A stretch of DNA of 15,344 nucleotides from Candidatus Aerophobota bacterium (GTDB taxonomy: Bacteria > Aerophobota > Aerophobia > Aerophobales > B3-G15), in NCBI GenBank assembly GCA_014859225.1, contig JACUUP010000025.1, positions 1 to 15,344 of the forward strand. The letters are read 5' to 3'. The position numbers and the translations under genes are program-made. Each line of letters begins with the position of its first letter. Positions within the stretch are counted from its first letter, which is position 1. Below the pieces are notes generated by a model. It made no database searches. It saw nothing but the letters and a program-made list of their open reading frames with translations, and was not told where the DNA came from. This document shows positions 7,007-13,986 of this stretch, one piece after another.

Positions 7007-7942
7007 TCAGGAAACAATTTCCCTTGCCTTATCTGCAATATTTGATGCAGTGATACCGTATCTTTCCAGTATTTCAGGGTGAGCTCCAATTACCACAAAT
7101 GTGTCCGGGATGCCAATTCTTTTTACCGGCACACATTTTTCTTCGGCAATCACTGTTGCTACCGACTCACCCAATCCTCCCCAGAGGTTGTGCTCCTCTA
7201 CTGTCACTATGCCCCTGGTCTCCTCTGCTGCTCTTATAACGGTTTCTCTGTCCAGGGGTTTGATGGTATGGATGTTGATGACCCTGGCATCTATACCTTC
7301 TTCAGCCAGCTCATCAGCTGCCTTTAGTGCTTCACTGACCACAAGTCCGGTAGCAATTAGGGATATATCTTTTCCTTCTCTCAGGGTGACTGCTTTGCCC
7401 ATTTCAAAGTTATAGTCGTTCTGGTAAATGATCGGCTCATTACTTCTCCCTATCCTCATGTACACAGGACCTTTATGCTCTACGGCAGCTCGTACTGCTT
7501 TTCCCATTTCTTTGCCATCAGCCGGAACGATAATGCTCATGTTGGGAAGAGACTTTAATATTCCTATGTCCTCCAGGGCATGATGGGTGTTTCCCAGGAC
7601 GCCGCCAGCCACTCCACCACAGTAGCCGACAAATTTCACATTGGCATTGGAGTAGCAAACATCGGTTCTTATCTGTTCTAAAGCTCGCATGGAGAGGACA
7701 AAGGCGTGGGCAAATACAAAAGGAATTTTTCCTGAATGAGCTAACCCGGTGGCAATGCCCACCATATTCTGTTCAGCTATCCCTGTTTCCACGGTCTGCT
7801 TTGGTATTCTCTCTTTCATGGTGGGGAACCCAAAGGACACTCCTACGTCTGCGGTCAAGACAAAAATGTCGGGATTTTTCTCCGCCAGCTCCAGAACCGT
7901 CTCCCGAAATACATCACGCATACTTGTGCTTTTTTCACTCAT
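7007..7942 (-). CDS. Transketolase, C-terminal subunit
   Basis: This 311-residue protein carries the pyrimidine-binding and C-terminal domains of a split transketolase. The thiamine-activating glutamate is Glu57 in ETGIAEQNM. VFAHAFVLSMRALEQIR and the later PVYMRIGRSNEPIIY are typical of archaeal and anaerobic two-subunit enzymes. Together with the N subunit encoded 15 bases upstream it moves a two-carbon ketol unit between sugar phosphates or related aldehydes. A GGAGA ribosome site precedes the ATG. Such split pairs often sit in specialised catabolic operons instead of the housekeeping pentose phosphate pathway, and the shared promoter with an importer regulon supports a dedicated role here. 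Confidence 0.95.
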   Translation of the reverse strand: MSEKSTSMRDVFRETVLELAEKNPDIFVLTADVGVSFGFPTMKERIPKQTVETGIAEQNMVGIATGLAHSGKIPFVFAHAFVLSMRALEQIRTDVCYSNANVKFVGYCGGVAGGVLGNTHHALEDIGILKSLPNMSIIVPADGKEMGKAVRAAVEHKGPVYMRIGRSNEPIIYQNDYNFEMGKAVTLREGKDISLIATGLVVSEALKAADELAEEGIDARVINIHTIKPLDRETVIRAAEETRGIVTVEEHNLWGGLGESVATVIAEEKCVPVKRIGIPDTFVVIGAHPEILERYGITASNIADKAREIVS

Positions 7943-7957
7943 GGTTATCTCCCATAT

Positions 7958-8806
7958 TCATTTTAACTTTGTCAGAGCTAAATCAATTTCTCTAATAGCC
8001 TGCCTGGCTTCATCATTGTCAGGTGCTTTATAATGCCATACTACCTGATTTTCCATGAAGGACACACCTTTCCCTTTGATGGTATGGGCAATAATTATCC
8101 TTGGTTTTTCTTCTTTGTACCCAAAAACTCTCTCAAGGGTACTCAGAATATCTTCAATGTCGTTTCCATCCATCTCTTCAACATACCAGCCGAAACTTTT
8201 CCATTTATCCTTCAATGGTTCAATATTCATAACTTCTTTTACCGGACCATCAATTTCCAGCTTGTTGCAGTCAATAATCCCTGTAAGGTTATCAAGTCTG
8301 TAATGAGCTGCAGCCATTGCTGCTTCCCATACTGTTCCTTCCTGGAGTTCCCCATCGCCCATAACCGTAATTACTCTATATTTTTTATTATCGGATTTAG
8401 CCGCAATAGCCATACCTATGGCTATAGGTAGACCATGTCCTAAGGAGCCGGTTGATATTTCTACTCCTGGCACGGCGAGGCAATCAGGGTGACCGCCCAG
8501 ACAGCTATCCAGTTGGCAGAAGGTATCCAGTTTTTCCATGGGGAAAAATCCTTTTCTCGCCAGAGCAGAATAAAGTGGCAGGCAGCCATGACCCTTACTC
8601 AATATAAATCGGTCCCTGTTGAGCCAGTCAGGATTCTTGGGGTCAATCCTCAGTTGGTGAAAAAAAAGCACCGTGCAGATATCTGTCCAGGACAGTCCCG
8701 GACCTACGTGACCGCATCCAGCTTTAAGTGACATCTGAATGGAATCTCTTCTGATAAACGCAGCCATCTTTTTCAATCTTTTAACCAGTTCCGCATCTTG
8801 GACCAT
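7958..8806 (-). CDS. Transketolase, N-terminal subunit
   Basis: This 282-residue protein is the thiamine-diphosphate (pyrophosphate) binding half. The motif GDGELQEG begins at 150 and is closed by Asn181 about 30 residues later. Conserved substrate/cofactor histidines are visible at His33 (GHVGPGLS), His73 (SKGHG), His106 (GGHP) and His124 (GSLGHG). An excellent AAAGGAGG precedes the ATG. It is the first gene of the operon, about 120 bases from the promoter and operator at 8908-8958. The His33 motif has Pro-Gly where many transketolases have other small residues, a minor variation of uncertain meaning. Confidence 0.95.
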   Translation of the reverse strand: MVQDAELVKRLKKMAAFIRRDSIQMSLKAGCGHVGPGLSWTDICTVLFFHQLRIDPKNPDWLNRDRFILSKGHGCLPLYSALARKGFFPMEKLDTFCQLDSCLGGHPDCLAVPGVEISTGSLGHGLPIAIGMAIAAKSDNKKYRVITVMGDGELQEGTVWEAAMAAAHYRLDNLTGIIDCNKLEIDGPVKEVMNIEPLKDKWKSFGWYVEEMDGNDIEDILSTLERVFGYKEEKPRIIIAHTIKGKGVSFMENQVVWHYKAPDNDEARQAIREIDLALTKLK

Positions 8807-8907
8807 TATTTTCCTCCTTTTTGGTCTAAAAGTATTATCAAAAATTCTTGCGCATCCCCCTCCAATCCTTTATTAACGATATTGACTTGCTTCTGTTTAT
8901 CCACTAC

Positions 8908-8924
8908 GTGAAATAAAATTTCAC
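8908..8924. promoter_or_regulatory. Dyad operator before the transketolase operon (site A)
   Basis: A 17-base dyad, GTGAAATTTTATTTCAC on the minus strand, has perfect 7-bp arms around TTT. It continues into GTAGTGGATAA. It sits just downstream of the -10, overlapping the expected transcription start, so binding would repress. The layout TGAAAT-N3-ATTTCA resembles the operator type of KdgR-like IclR regulators, from memory. It is shared with sites at 12961-12977 and 13085-13101. Confidence 0.75.
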
Positions 8925-8929
8925 TATAT

Positions 8930-8958
8930 AGCGTAGAACAGAGAAGTATTTTTGTCAA
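8930..8958 (-). promoter_or_regulatory. Promoter of the transketolase-to-oxidoreductase operon
   Basis: The minus strand has TTGACA (8958-8953), 17 bases, then TACGCT (8935-8930). It is nearly identical over about 65 bases to the distal ABC-operon promoter. No other clear promoter was found before the downstream minus-strand genes down to 1997, so it probably drives all of them. Confidence 0.75.
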
Positions 8959-9032
8959 CCCCTGGTGACAAGATTGCTCAAATTCATTGTTACAATACGT
9001 GCAAAGAAGCTACTAAGGATGTAAAAATATAA

Positions 9033-9242
9033 ATATACCGAAGAAGATACCACGGTTATTTTGGGACGAGTCTGGGTTTTACCCCAAAAGGAAGGTTGGA
9101 AAAACATGTAAGCAAATGTTCTAAATGTAAAGAGAGAATGTTGGAAATACTTGAGAATAGAATTTTTGCCGGGACTCTAAAAGGGTTTACTGAGTATTTG
9201 CTTTATTTGATTGCGCCAAGGGTTACACCCTTTACTATGTAG
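9033..9242 (+). pseudogene. Possible remnant of a zinc-finger (anti-sigma ZAS-like) domain
   Basis: A plus-strand frame with no ATG encodes KGRLEKHVSKCSKCKERM followed by LEILENRIFAGTLKGFTEYL. The His-x3-Cys-x2-Cys spacing, preceded by Leu-Glu, is that of the zinc-binding anti-sigma (zf-HC2/ZAS) domain. It is bounded by TAA at 9030-9032 and TAG at 9240-9242, and its end overlaps the permease gene in antisense. There is no ribosome site and no start, so at best it is a fragment. The match rests on one short motif and could be chance. Confidence 0.25.
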
Positions 9243-10105
9243 CGCTGCAGTATCACAAAAACCATCAGCATGGGAAGAATTGAAAGAATGGTGAAGGCAT
9301 TTACTACTGACCAGTCCTGCACGCCGACGCTCTCTCTTAGTAGAAATAACTGATAAGGCAGGGTTCGGGCACTTACGGAAGTGGTAAAAGCAAGAACGAA
9401 CGGAAATTCATTCCAGGATTCCCTTATACACATGATCAATGCTGTGACAATTCCAGGCCAGCTTACAGGGATGAGGATATACCAAAGGATCTGCCAGAGC
9501 GAAGCTCCCTCTATGGTTGCCGCCTCATCCAAATCATTAGGGATAGCCGCAAAAAAACCGGCCAATACCCATGAGGCAAGGGGAATTGCCGTAGCTGAAT
9601 AGGTAATGGTTAACCACAACCTGGAATCCATTAATCCCAGTGAAACCATTAATTCATAAAGGGGTATTATCAAGCTTACCCGGGGGAGAATTCGGGGAAT
9701 TAATATTGCCAGCAGTAGCACATGACGCCAGCGAAATGCATAACGAGCAAAGGCATAACCTGCCAGAATGCTTGCAGCGACGGCAACAAGGGTGGAGCTT
9801 ATTGCCAGAAAGGTGCTGTTGAAAAAAACAACCGGGAAATCCTTCCAGGCTAACACCTCCCCGTAGGCTCTCAAAGAAGGATTTTTAGGCAAAAAATCCC
9901 AGAGTGTTCTTGCTGAATATATCTCAACCATACTCTTAAAAGAGGCACTCAAACTCCAGAGTATAGGAGTAATGAACATGATGGTGAGGATGATTGTAGG
10001 AATCCAGACCCAATTCTTGGAGATGATATACATCATTCGCTTCATACTGTTGCGTCTGATGGACTTAAAAGGCTTTTGTTGCCTGGCTTTTGCCGTGTTC
10101 CACAT
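9203..10105 (-). CDS. Sugar ABC transporter permease, MalG type (CUT1)
   Basis: This 300-residue inner-membrane protein has about six hydrophobic segments. The cytoplasmic EAA loop reads DEAATIEGASLWQILWYILI followed by PVSWPG (from about residue 193), which docks the ATPase. It is a family member of MalG-like permeases that import sugars, oligosaccharides or polyols. The start is taken as the ATG at 10105 because AGGAG lies 7 bases upstream. A GTG at 10123 would add six residues but lies before that ribosome site. It follows the other permease after 66 bases and is the last gene of the transporter operon. Confidence 0.93.
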   Translation of the reverse strand: MWNTAKARQQKPFKSIRRNSMKRMMYIISKNWVWIPTIILTIMFITPILWSLSASFKSMVEIYSARTLWDFLPKNPSLRAYGEVLAWKDFPVVFFNSTFLAISSTLVAVAASILAGYAFARYAFRWRHVLLLAILIPRILPRVSLIIPLYELMVSLGLMDSRLWLTITYSATAIPLASWVLAGFFAAIPNDLDEAATIEGASLWQILWYILIPVSWPGIVTALIMCIRESWNEFPFVLAFTTSVSARTLPYQLFLLRESVGVQDWSVVNAFTILSILPMLMVFVILQRYIVKGVTLGAIK

Positions 10106-10171
10106 TATTTTTCTCCTGCACACTTTTTTAAGACTGACGAAGCTACCAGAAATAATCCAACTACTCCCATG

Positions 10172-11059
10172 TCAGACCCTGAAGAGTTTTAGATATACAA
10201 AGCTCATTGCGATATTTATAACTAAAATGACTGTCATTATCGCATAGCCGGTGGCATAATCCAGCGCGTGGAAAGCAACTCTATACATAGCTACTGCCAT
10301 TACCTCTGTAGCACGCCCCGGTCCACCTCCTGTAGTGGGCAGTACAATATCAAAGATGCTAAAACTTGCAAAACTTAACCATATAAGGCTTATCCCGATC
10401 ATTGGTTTTATAAGCGGGACGGTTACATGCCAGAGCGTACGAAGTCCATAGCACCCATCTATAGCGGCTGCATCGTAGTAATTGGGGTCGATTGTCTGAA
10501 GGCCAGCAAACATGACCAGAATTGCAAAAGGGCAAAGAAACCAGGTGTTGGTTAGTATTAATACCAGCATAGCCCGTCCCGAATGCCCCAACCAGCTAAC
10601 CGCCTGGAAACCTAAACTTTCGTATAGCACATAGATGAGCCCCCCGTTCCCACTGAACAAAAAGCGAAACATGACCGCTGCTGCTATTCCAGAAACTAAC
10701 CAGGGCACCAAGCTAACTCCACGGAAAAAAGCTTTAAAGATTCTAATACTATTTAAACAGAGGGCAAAACTCAAAGAAAGAAACAATCCGAGTCCTATAG
10801 TCCCGCCTGCCAGGATAACGGACCTCAGTAAGGAATTTTGGAACCTGGGATTGGTAAAAAGTCTTAAATAGTTATTCAATCCGGCAAATTCACTTTCCAG
10901 AGTAAACATGTCGTAAGTATATAAAGAACCGATAAAACCAGACACCACAGGATAAGCTAATATGAGCATAACAAAAGCTAAAGCCGGTGCGATGAGAAAA
11001 TATGGGTACATTGCCTTAAGCATTTTTTGTCTTTTATACGCTTTGCTTGCAGGGTTCAA
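10172..11059 (-). CDS. Sugar ABC transporter permease, MalF type (CUT1)
   Basis: This 295-residue protein has six predicted membrane spans. Its EAA-like loop is YDAAAIDGCYGLRTLWHVTV followed by PLIKPM (from 195), with Asp replacing the first Glu. The conserved TTGGGPGRATEVMAV lies before the last span. The start is TTG at 11059, 8 bases after a strong AGGAGG. No ATG lies near enough to use that site. It partners the MalG-type permease downstream and the binding protein upstream. It is separated from the binding protein by a strong hairpin, which probably lowers permease expression relative to the binding protein. Confidence 0.93.
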   Translation of the reverse strand: MNPASKAYKRQKMLKAMYPYFLIAPALAFVMLILAYPVVSGFIGSLYTYDMFTLESEFAGLNNYLRLFTNPRFQNSLLRSVILAGGTIGLGLFLSLSFALCLNSIRIFKAFFRGVSLVPWLVSGIAAAVMFRFLFSGNGGLIYVLYESLGFQAVSWLGHSGRAMLVLILTNTWFLCPFAILVMFAGLQTIDPNYYDAAAIDGCYGLRTLWHVTVPLIKPMIGISLIWLSFASFSIFDIVLPTTGGGPGRATEVMAVAMYRVAFHALDYATGYAIMTVILVINIAMSFVYLKLFRV

Positions 11060-11089
11060 ATATACAACCTCCTCTCAGCAGCGCTTAAA

Positions 11090-11120
11090 GCAGGTCGGGG
11101 ATACTAATACCCCGACCTGC
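11090..11120 (-). terminator. Intercistronic hairpin between binding protein and permease
   Basis: GCAGGTCGGGG (11090-11100) and its exact complement (11110-11120) form an 11-bp G+C-rich stem with a 9-base loop. On the transcribed minus strand only a short TTTAAG follows, not a long U run. It is therefore more likely an mRNA-stabilising or partial-termination element than a full terminator, as is common after binding-protein genes. Confidence 0.75.
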
Positions 11121-11135
11121 CTCTAACAACCCAAT

Positions 11136-12413
11136 CTATCTTAAGCCAGCTGCTTCATTGAATTCTCTTTGATATCTTCTTGCCATCTCAGCCGGATCAG
11201 CAGTAACATTCGTTAATGATTCTTGCAGCAGGTCCTTCCAAGTTTCAAATAACTGTATGATGCGGGGGTGAGTTGGCATCGGTTCCATCTGGTCCATATA
11301 TTCAAGTGGGTGTGCATCTGCAGCCCAGGGCTTAGCTGCAAGATAACGAGGATCGTCAAAAACACTCATAGTCGTGGAATCCTGGTAGGTGCTTGCCACT
11401 GACACGGTTATGTCCGGACGAGCCAGGTAGCGAAGTACAAGTGAAGCCTCGTAGGGATGTTTGGTCTGGTTACTTACATAATAAGGCCACGCCATTAAGA
11501 ATAATTTACGTTCGTTCTCTGCTCCTTTGCGCCCAGGCATGGGTACTTGACCCCACATTTTTTTGTAAGGTCCCAATTCCTTCTGTATCATGGGGTAGAT
11601 ATTCCAGCCAATAGGAGCCATGGCAGCCCGGCCAGCTGCAAAGCCTATTCTCATTTCTCCACTGTCCCAGGCAAGCGTTTCAGGATGAACGAGACCTTCC
11701 CTGGTCAGAGTTTGGTGTACTTTTATGAAATAGCGTCCAGCCTCTGAATCGATTTGAGGAACTCCATTTACATGTCCTCCACCCATAGCCATAAAGATTC
11801 CAACCGACCAGACCGGTTCCACTACACGGGAACCAATCATGGAAACACCGACCATATCCGGAGTTTTAACTTTCCTGGCAATATCAATCACTTCATCCCA
11901 ATTGTTGGGAGGTTGCAACCCATGTTTTTCCAGTACATCTTTGCGATAGACAAACCAGCTTCCATTAGTTCCAAATCCGTGAACTGCAATGCCACGCGGA
12001 GCTCCATCGTGCATAACAAAGTCCCACGCCAGCTGGGAAATATCTGCGTAAAGCTCAGGGTCCTCTTGTTTCCACCTCTCAATCAACTTCGTCATATCCT
12101 GCATCATTCCTGCAACCAGAAGGGGAGTTACCGAATAATGTCCACACTGCGCGATATCCGGTGATATTCCTGCTCTATAAGCCCTGGAAAATGAGGCAAC
12201 AGTTTCCTCCAGGGGAACTGTATCTACGTTAAGCTTAATATGAGGATATTGTTGTTGGAAGCTCTTGAAATTATCTTCCGGTATGAACATAGACCTCCCA
12301 AACCACATATTAAGTTCTACCCCTTGAGCATACGTAGCTGGCTGAATGACGAAACCAAAGCCTACTACAAAAAAACAAATTAACATGGTTAAAGCAAGCT
12401 TTTTATTACGCAA
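11136..12413 (-). CDS. Extracellular solute-binding protein, family 1 (sugar ABC importer)
   Basis: This 425-residue protein starts with a Sec signal peptide: basic RNKK, a hydrophobic core (LALTMLICFFVVGFGFVI) and probable cleavage after TYA near residue 29. No lipobox Cys is evident. The mature part begins VELNMWFGRSMF and has the family 1 pattern of maltose/sn-glycerol-phosphate-type binding proteins, for example PDIAQCGHYSVTPLLVAGMM and the GRAAMAPIGWN block. It should capture a carbohydrate-like ligand outside the membrane and deliver it to the two permeases. The start is TTG at 12413 with AAAGGGGG seven bases upstream. An internal ATG ten codons later would remove the positive N-region. 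No ATP-binding subunit is encoded in this window, so a shared MsmK/UgpC-like ATPase elsewhere is likely. The ligand is not known. Confidence 0.92.
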   Translation of the reverse strand: MRNKKLALTMLICFFVVGFGFVIQPATYAQGVELNMWFGRSMFIPEDNFKSFQQQYPHIKLNVDTVPLEETVASFSRAYRAGISPDIAQCGHYSVTPLLVAGMMQDMTKLIERWKQEDPELYADISQLAWDFVMHDGAPRGIAVHGFGTNGSWFVYRKDVLEKHGLQPPNNWDEVIDIARKVKTPDMVGVSMIGSRVVEPVWSVGIFMAMGGGHVNGVPQIDSEAGRYFIKVHQTLTREGLVHPETLAWDSGEMRIGFAAGRAAMAPIGWNIYPMIQKELGPYKKMWGQVPMPGRKGAENERKLFLMAWPYYVSNQTKHPYEASLVLRYLARPDITVSVASTYQDSTTMSVFDDPRYLAAKPWAADAHPLEYMDQMEPMPTHPRIIQLFETWKDLLQESLTNVTADPAEMARRYQREFNEAAGLR

Positions 12414-12714
12414 TTTGATTCCCCCTTTCTATTTATGGCAACATGCTTCATTTTTCTCTGAAAGCTTCCTGAAAGAAATTTAATTATTTAACGCTTCTCT
12501 TCTTTTTAGAAAGCTTTCTTTTCCTGGCTAATGGACCTCTTATTTCTTATTTTATCACCTCCTCCTGGCCCTATTTTAGCCTCCTCCTTCAAAGCTCTTA
12601 CTACTATTGCAATACTGTTTTTCTTTTGTCAAGCGGGCTTTTTGAAGGACAAGTTTTTTTGAATTTCTTTGGATAAACTTAAGCAAAGGCTCTGCCGAAT
12701 TTCGTGTTTCCTCC
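12414..12714 (-). other. Leader of the ABC transporter operon
   Basis: No gene is seen here. It is the transcribed leader between the proximal promoter and the binding-protein start. It contains the 12-bp palindrome AGAAAGCTTTCT at 12508-12519, whose role is unknown, and several purine-rich stretches on the transcribed strand without a following start codon. Confidence 0.4.
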
Positions 12715-12746
12715 TCATCTCATATGAATTATTCCATATGAGATGA
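12715..12746. promoter_or_regulatory. Perfect 12-bp dyad operator at the proximal ABC promoter
   Basis: TCATCTCATATG (12715-12726) and its exact complement (12735-12746) are separated by 8 bases. The dyad covers the -10 box and the spacer of the promoter at 12728-12755, so a bound dimer would block RNA polymerase. The half-site is unlike the TGAAAT sites, which points to a different regulator. It has no U run and is unlikely to be a terminator. Confidence 0.75.
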
Positions 12747-12755
12747 ATTTGTCAA
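12728..12755 (-). promoter_or_regulatory. Proximal promoter of the ABC transporter operon
   Basis: The minus strand has TTGACA (12755-12750), a 16-base spacer and AATAAT (12733-12728). It would give a leader of about 310 bases before the binding-protein gene. Confidence 0.6.
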
Positions 12756-12960
12756 GAAAAAACGTGAAATAACTATCATAAAGAACTACCCAGCTTCTGA
12801 GGAGATTGAACTATGTGATGGTCAAAACTTTCGGCACTTTCTGAAAACTTTCACTCCCACAAAAAACTGACTCATCTACCTGCTTGTCGTCTCCTTCCCG
12901 GCATTAAATTTCACTTTTTTTGTAAGTTCTTATAGAATCAAGTTATTCTTTCTCCACCTC

Positions 12961-12977
12961 ATGAAATAAAATTTCAC
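12961..12977. promoter_or_regulatory. Dyad operator at the distal ABC promoter (site B)
   Basis: On the minus strand this reads GTGAAATTTTATTTCAT, arms TGAAAT/ATTTCA around TTT, then GAGGTGGA. It is in the same position relative to the -10 as site A, and the two promoter blocks match almost base for base from TTGACA to ATTTCA. Confidence 0.75.
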
Positions 12978-12982
12978 TATAT

Positions 12983-13011
12983 AGTGTAGTATAGAAAAAT
13001 ATTTTTGTCAA
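12983..13011 (-). promoter_or_regulatory. Distal promoter of the ABC transporter operon
   Basis: The minus strand has TTGACA (13011-13006), 17 bases, then TACACT (12988-12983). It is back to back with the iclR promoter, with 32 bases between the two -35 boxes. The leader to the binding-protein gene would exceed 550 bases and pass through the proximal promoter and its dyad. Confidence 0.7.
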
Positions 13012-13043
13012 CCCTTCGCTTTTTTATGTGTTAACGCGCGCAG

Positions 13044-13071
13044 TTGACAACAACATTTTCTACTTTATACT
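13044..13071 (+). promoter_or_regulatory. Promoter of the iclR-type regulator gene
   Basis: TTGACA (13044-13049), 16 bases, TATACT (13066-13071). Expected start of transcription is near 13078, only about 20 bases before the GTG start codon. Confidence 0.8.
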
Positions 13072-13084
13072 ATAGAACAAAATC

Positions 13085-13101
13085 TTATTTCACGTAGTGG
13101 A
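13085..13101. promoter_or_regulatory. Operator half at the iclR start (site C, autoregulation)
   Basis: TTATTTCACGTAGTGGA is identical over 17 bases to the downstream half of site A (8900-8916) and has the same distance to the -10. The upstream TGAAAT arm is degraded to ACAAAAT. The site runs over the GTG start codon at 13097, so the regulator probably represses itself, perhaps more weakly. Confidence 0.65.
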
Positions 13102-13897
13102 CAAAGTGGATAAAAACACGAACGATAAATCATCGGTACGATCTGTGCAAAGAGCAGTGGATATACTGGAAGCTCTGAAGGATAAAATTCCAGAAAAAAC
13201 TGTTACAGAGTTGAGTCGCGAATTGGGTTTGAGTCCCACTACGATATACAGACTTCTTGGCACCCTGAAAGAGAGAGGTTTTATTGAAAAGGATGCAAAC
13301 ACAGCTAAATACAGGTTGGGAATGAAAGCTTTTGAATTAGGGAGTGCTGTGGTTAGAAGGATGAACATAAGAAAAGAGGCTGAGCCAATTCTGATGGAGC
13401 TGGCAGAAAAAACCGGGGATTCGGCTTACCTTATTGTTCCATACCAGGACGAGGCTCTTTGTCTGGAAAGAATAGATGGCGATAATTATCTAAAGTCTCT
13501 TTCGCTGGTACTGGGTGACCGAATGCCCCTGCATATTGGTGCTGGACCCCGTGTGCTCCTTGCCCATTTACCGGAGAGTGAAATTGACAGAATTATTGCC
13601 AGCAAGGGTCTTGCCCGATGGACAGATAAAACAATCACAGACCCCTTCATATTAAAGGAAGATCTCAGGCAGGTTAGAGAGCAGGGTTATGCACTGAGCC
13701 TGGAGGATGCTAACAAGGGTGTCGCTGCTATTGGGTGTCCCGTGAGGGACCGTACCGGAAAAGTTGTGGCATCAATAAGTGTTGGGGGTCCCTCTATCTA
13801 CTTCGAGCCTGAAAGCGTTGACAAAATGGTTCCGCTGATTAAAAAGGCAGCAGAGAATCTTTCCAGAAGACTGGGATATGGAGTAAATCAGGAATAA
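13097..13897 (+). CDS. IclR-family transcriptional regulator
   Basis: This 266-residue protein has the two-domain IclR layout. A winged helix-turn-helix spans about residues 13-75 (VRSVQRAVDILEAL, then TVTELSRELGLSPTTIYRLL). A C-terminal GAF-like ligand-binding domain spans about 80-260, with GDRMPLHIGAGPRVLLAHLP, GYALSLEDANKGVAAIGCPV and the end block VASISVGGPS. IclR proteins bind small acids or sugar derivatives and usually act as dimers or tetramers on short inverted repeats. The start is GTG at 13097 with no Shine-Dalgarno and a leader of only about 20 bases; a second GTG lies at 13106. Its own promoter, the divergent ABC promoter and the transketolase promoter share the same operator sequence, so it is the obvious candidate regulator. 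Confidence 0.93.
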   Translation: MDKVDKNTNDKSSVRSVQRAVDILEALKDKIPEKTVTELSRELGLSPTTIYRLLGTLKERGFIEKDANTAKYRLGMKAFELGSAVVRRMNIRKEAEPILMELAEKTGDSAYLIVPYQDEALCLERIDGDNYLKSLSLVLGDRMPLHIGAGPRVLLAHLPESEIDRIIASKGLARWTDKTITDPFILKEDLRQVREQGYALSLEDANKGVAAIGCPVRDRTGKVVASISVGGPSIYFEPESVDKMVPLIKKAAENLSRRLGYGVNQE

Positions 13898-13986
13898 GCA
13901 TGAGAGTTGATTTACTTGCGGTAGTGCACAAGAATTCTCTCAAAAAAGTAGAGTTAAAATAATTTAGTTAATATTGGAGGGAAAAA

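Noticed and set aside
12508-12519. Palindrome AGAAAGCTTTCT as a catabolite-control (cre) site
   Set aside because: It lacks the central CG and the flanking TG/CA of the cre consensus. A 12-bp palindrome alone in A+T-rich DNA is weak evidence.
12742-12870. Open plus-strand frame of about 42 codons with a protein-like look (KNYPASEEIELCDGQNFRHF)
   Set aside because: There is no start codon or ribosome site, it is bounded by stops, it overlaps the ABC promoter dyad, and I recognise no family. It could be a decayed fragment but this is not supportable.
13900-13962. 20-codon frame between iclR and the iron alcohol dehydrogenase (MRVDLLAVVHKNSLKKVELK)
   Set aside because: It has only a weak AGGA before the ATG, is very short and has no recognisable features. 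It is most likely chance.
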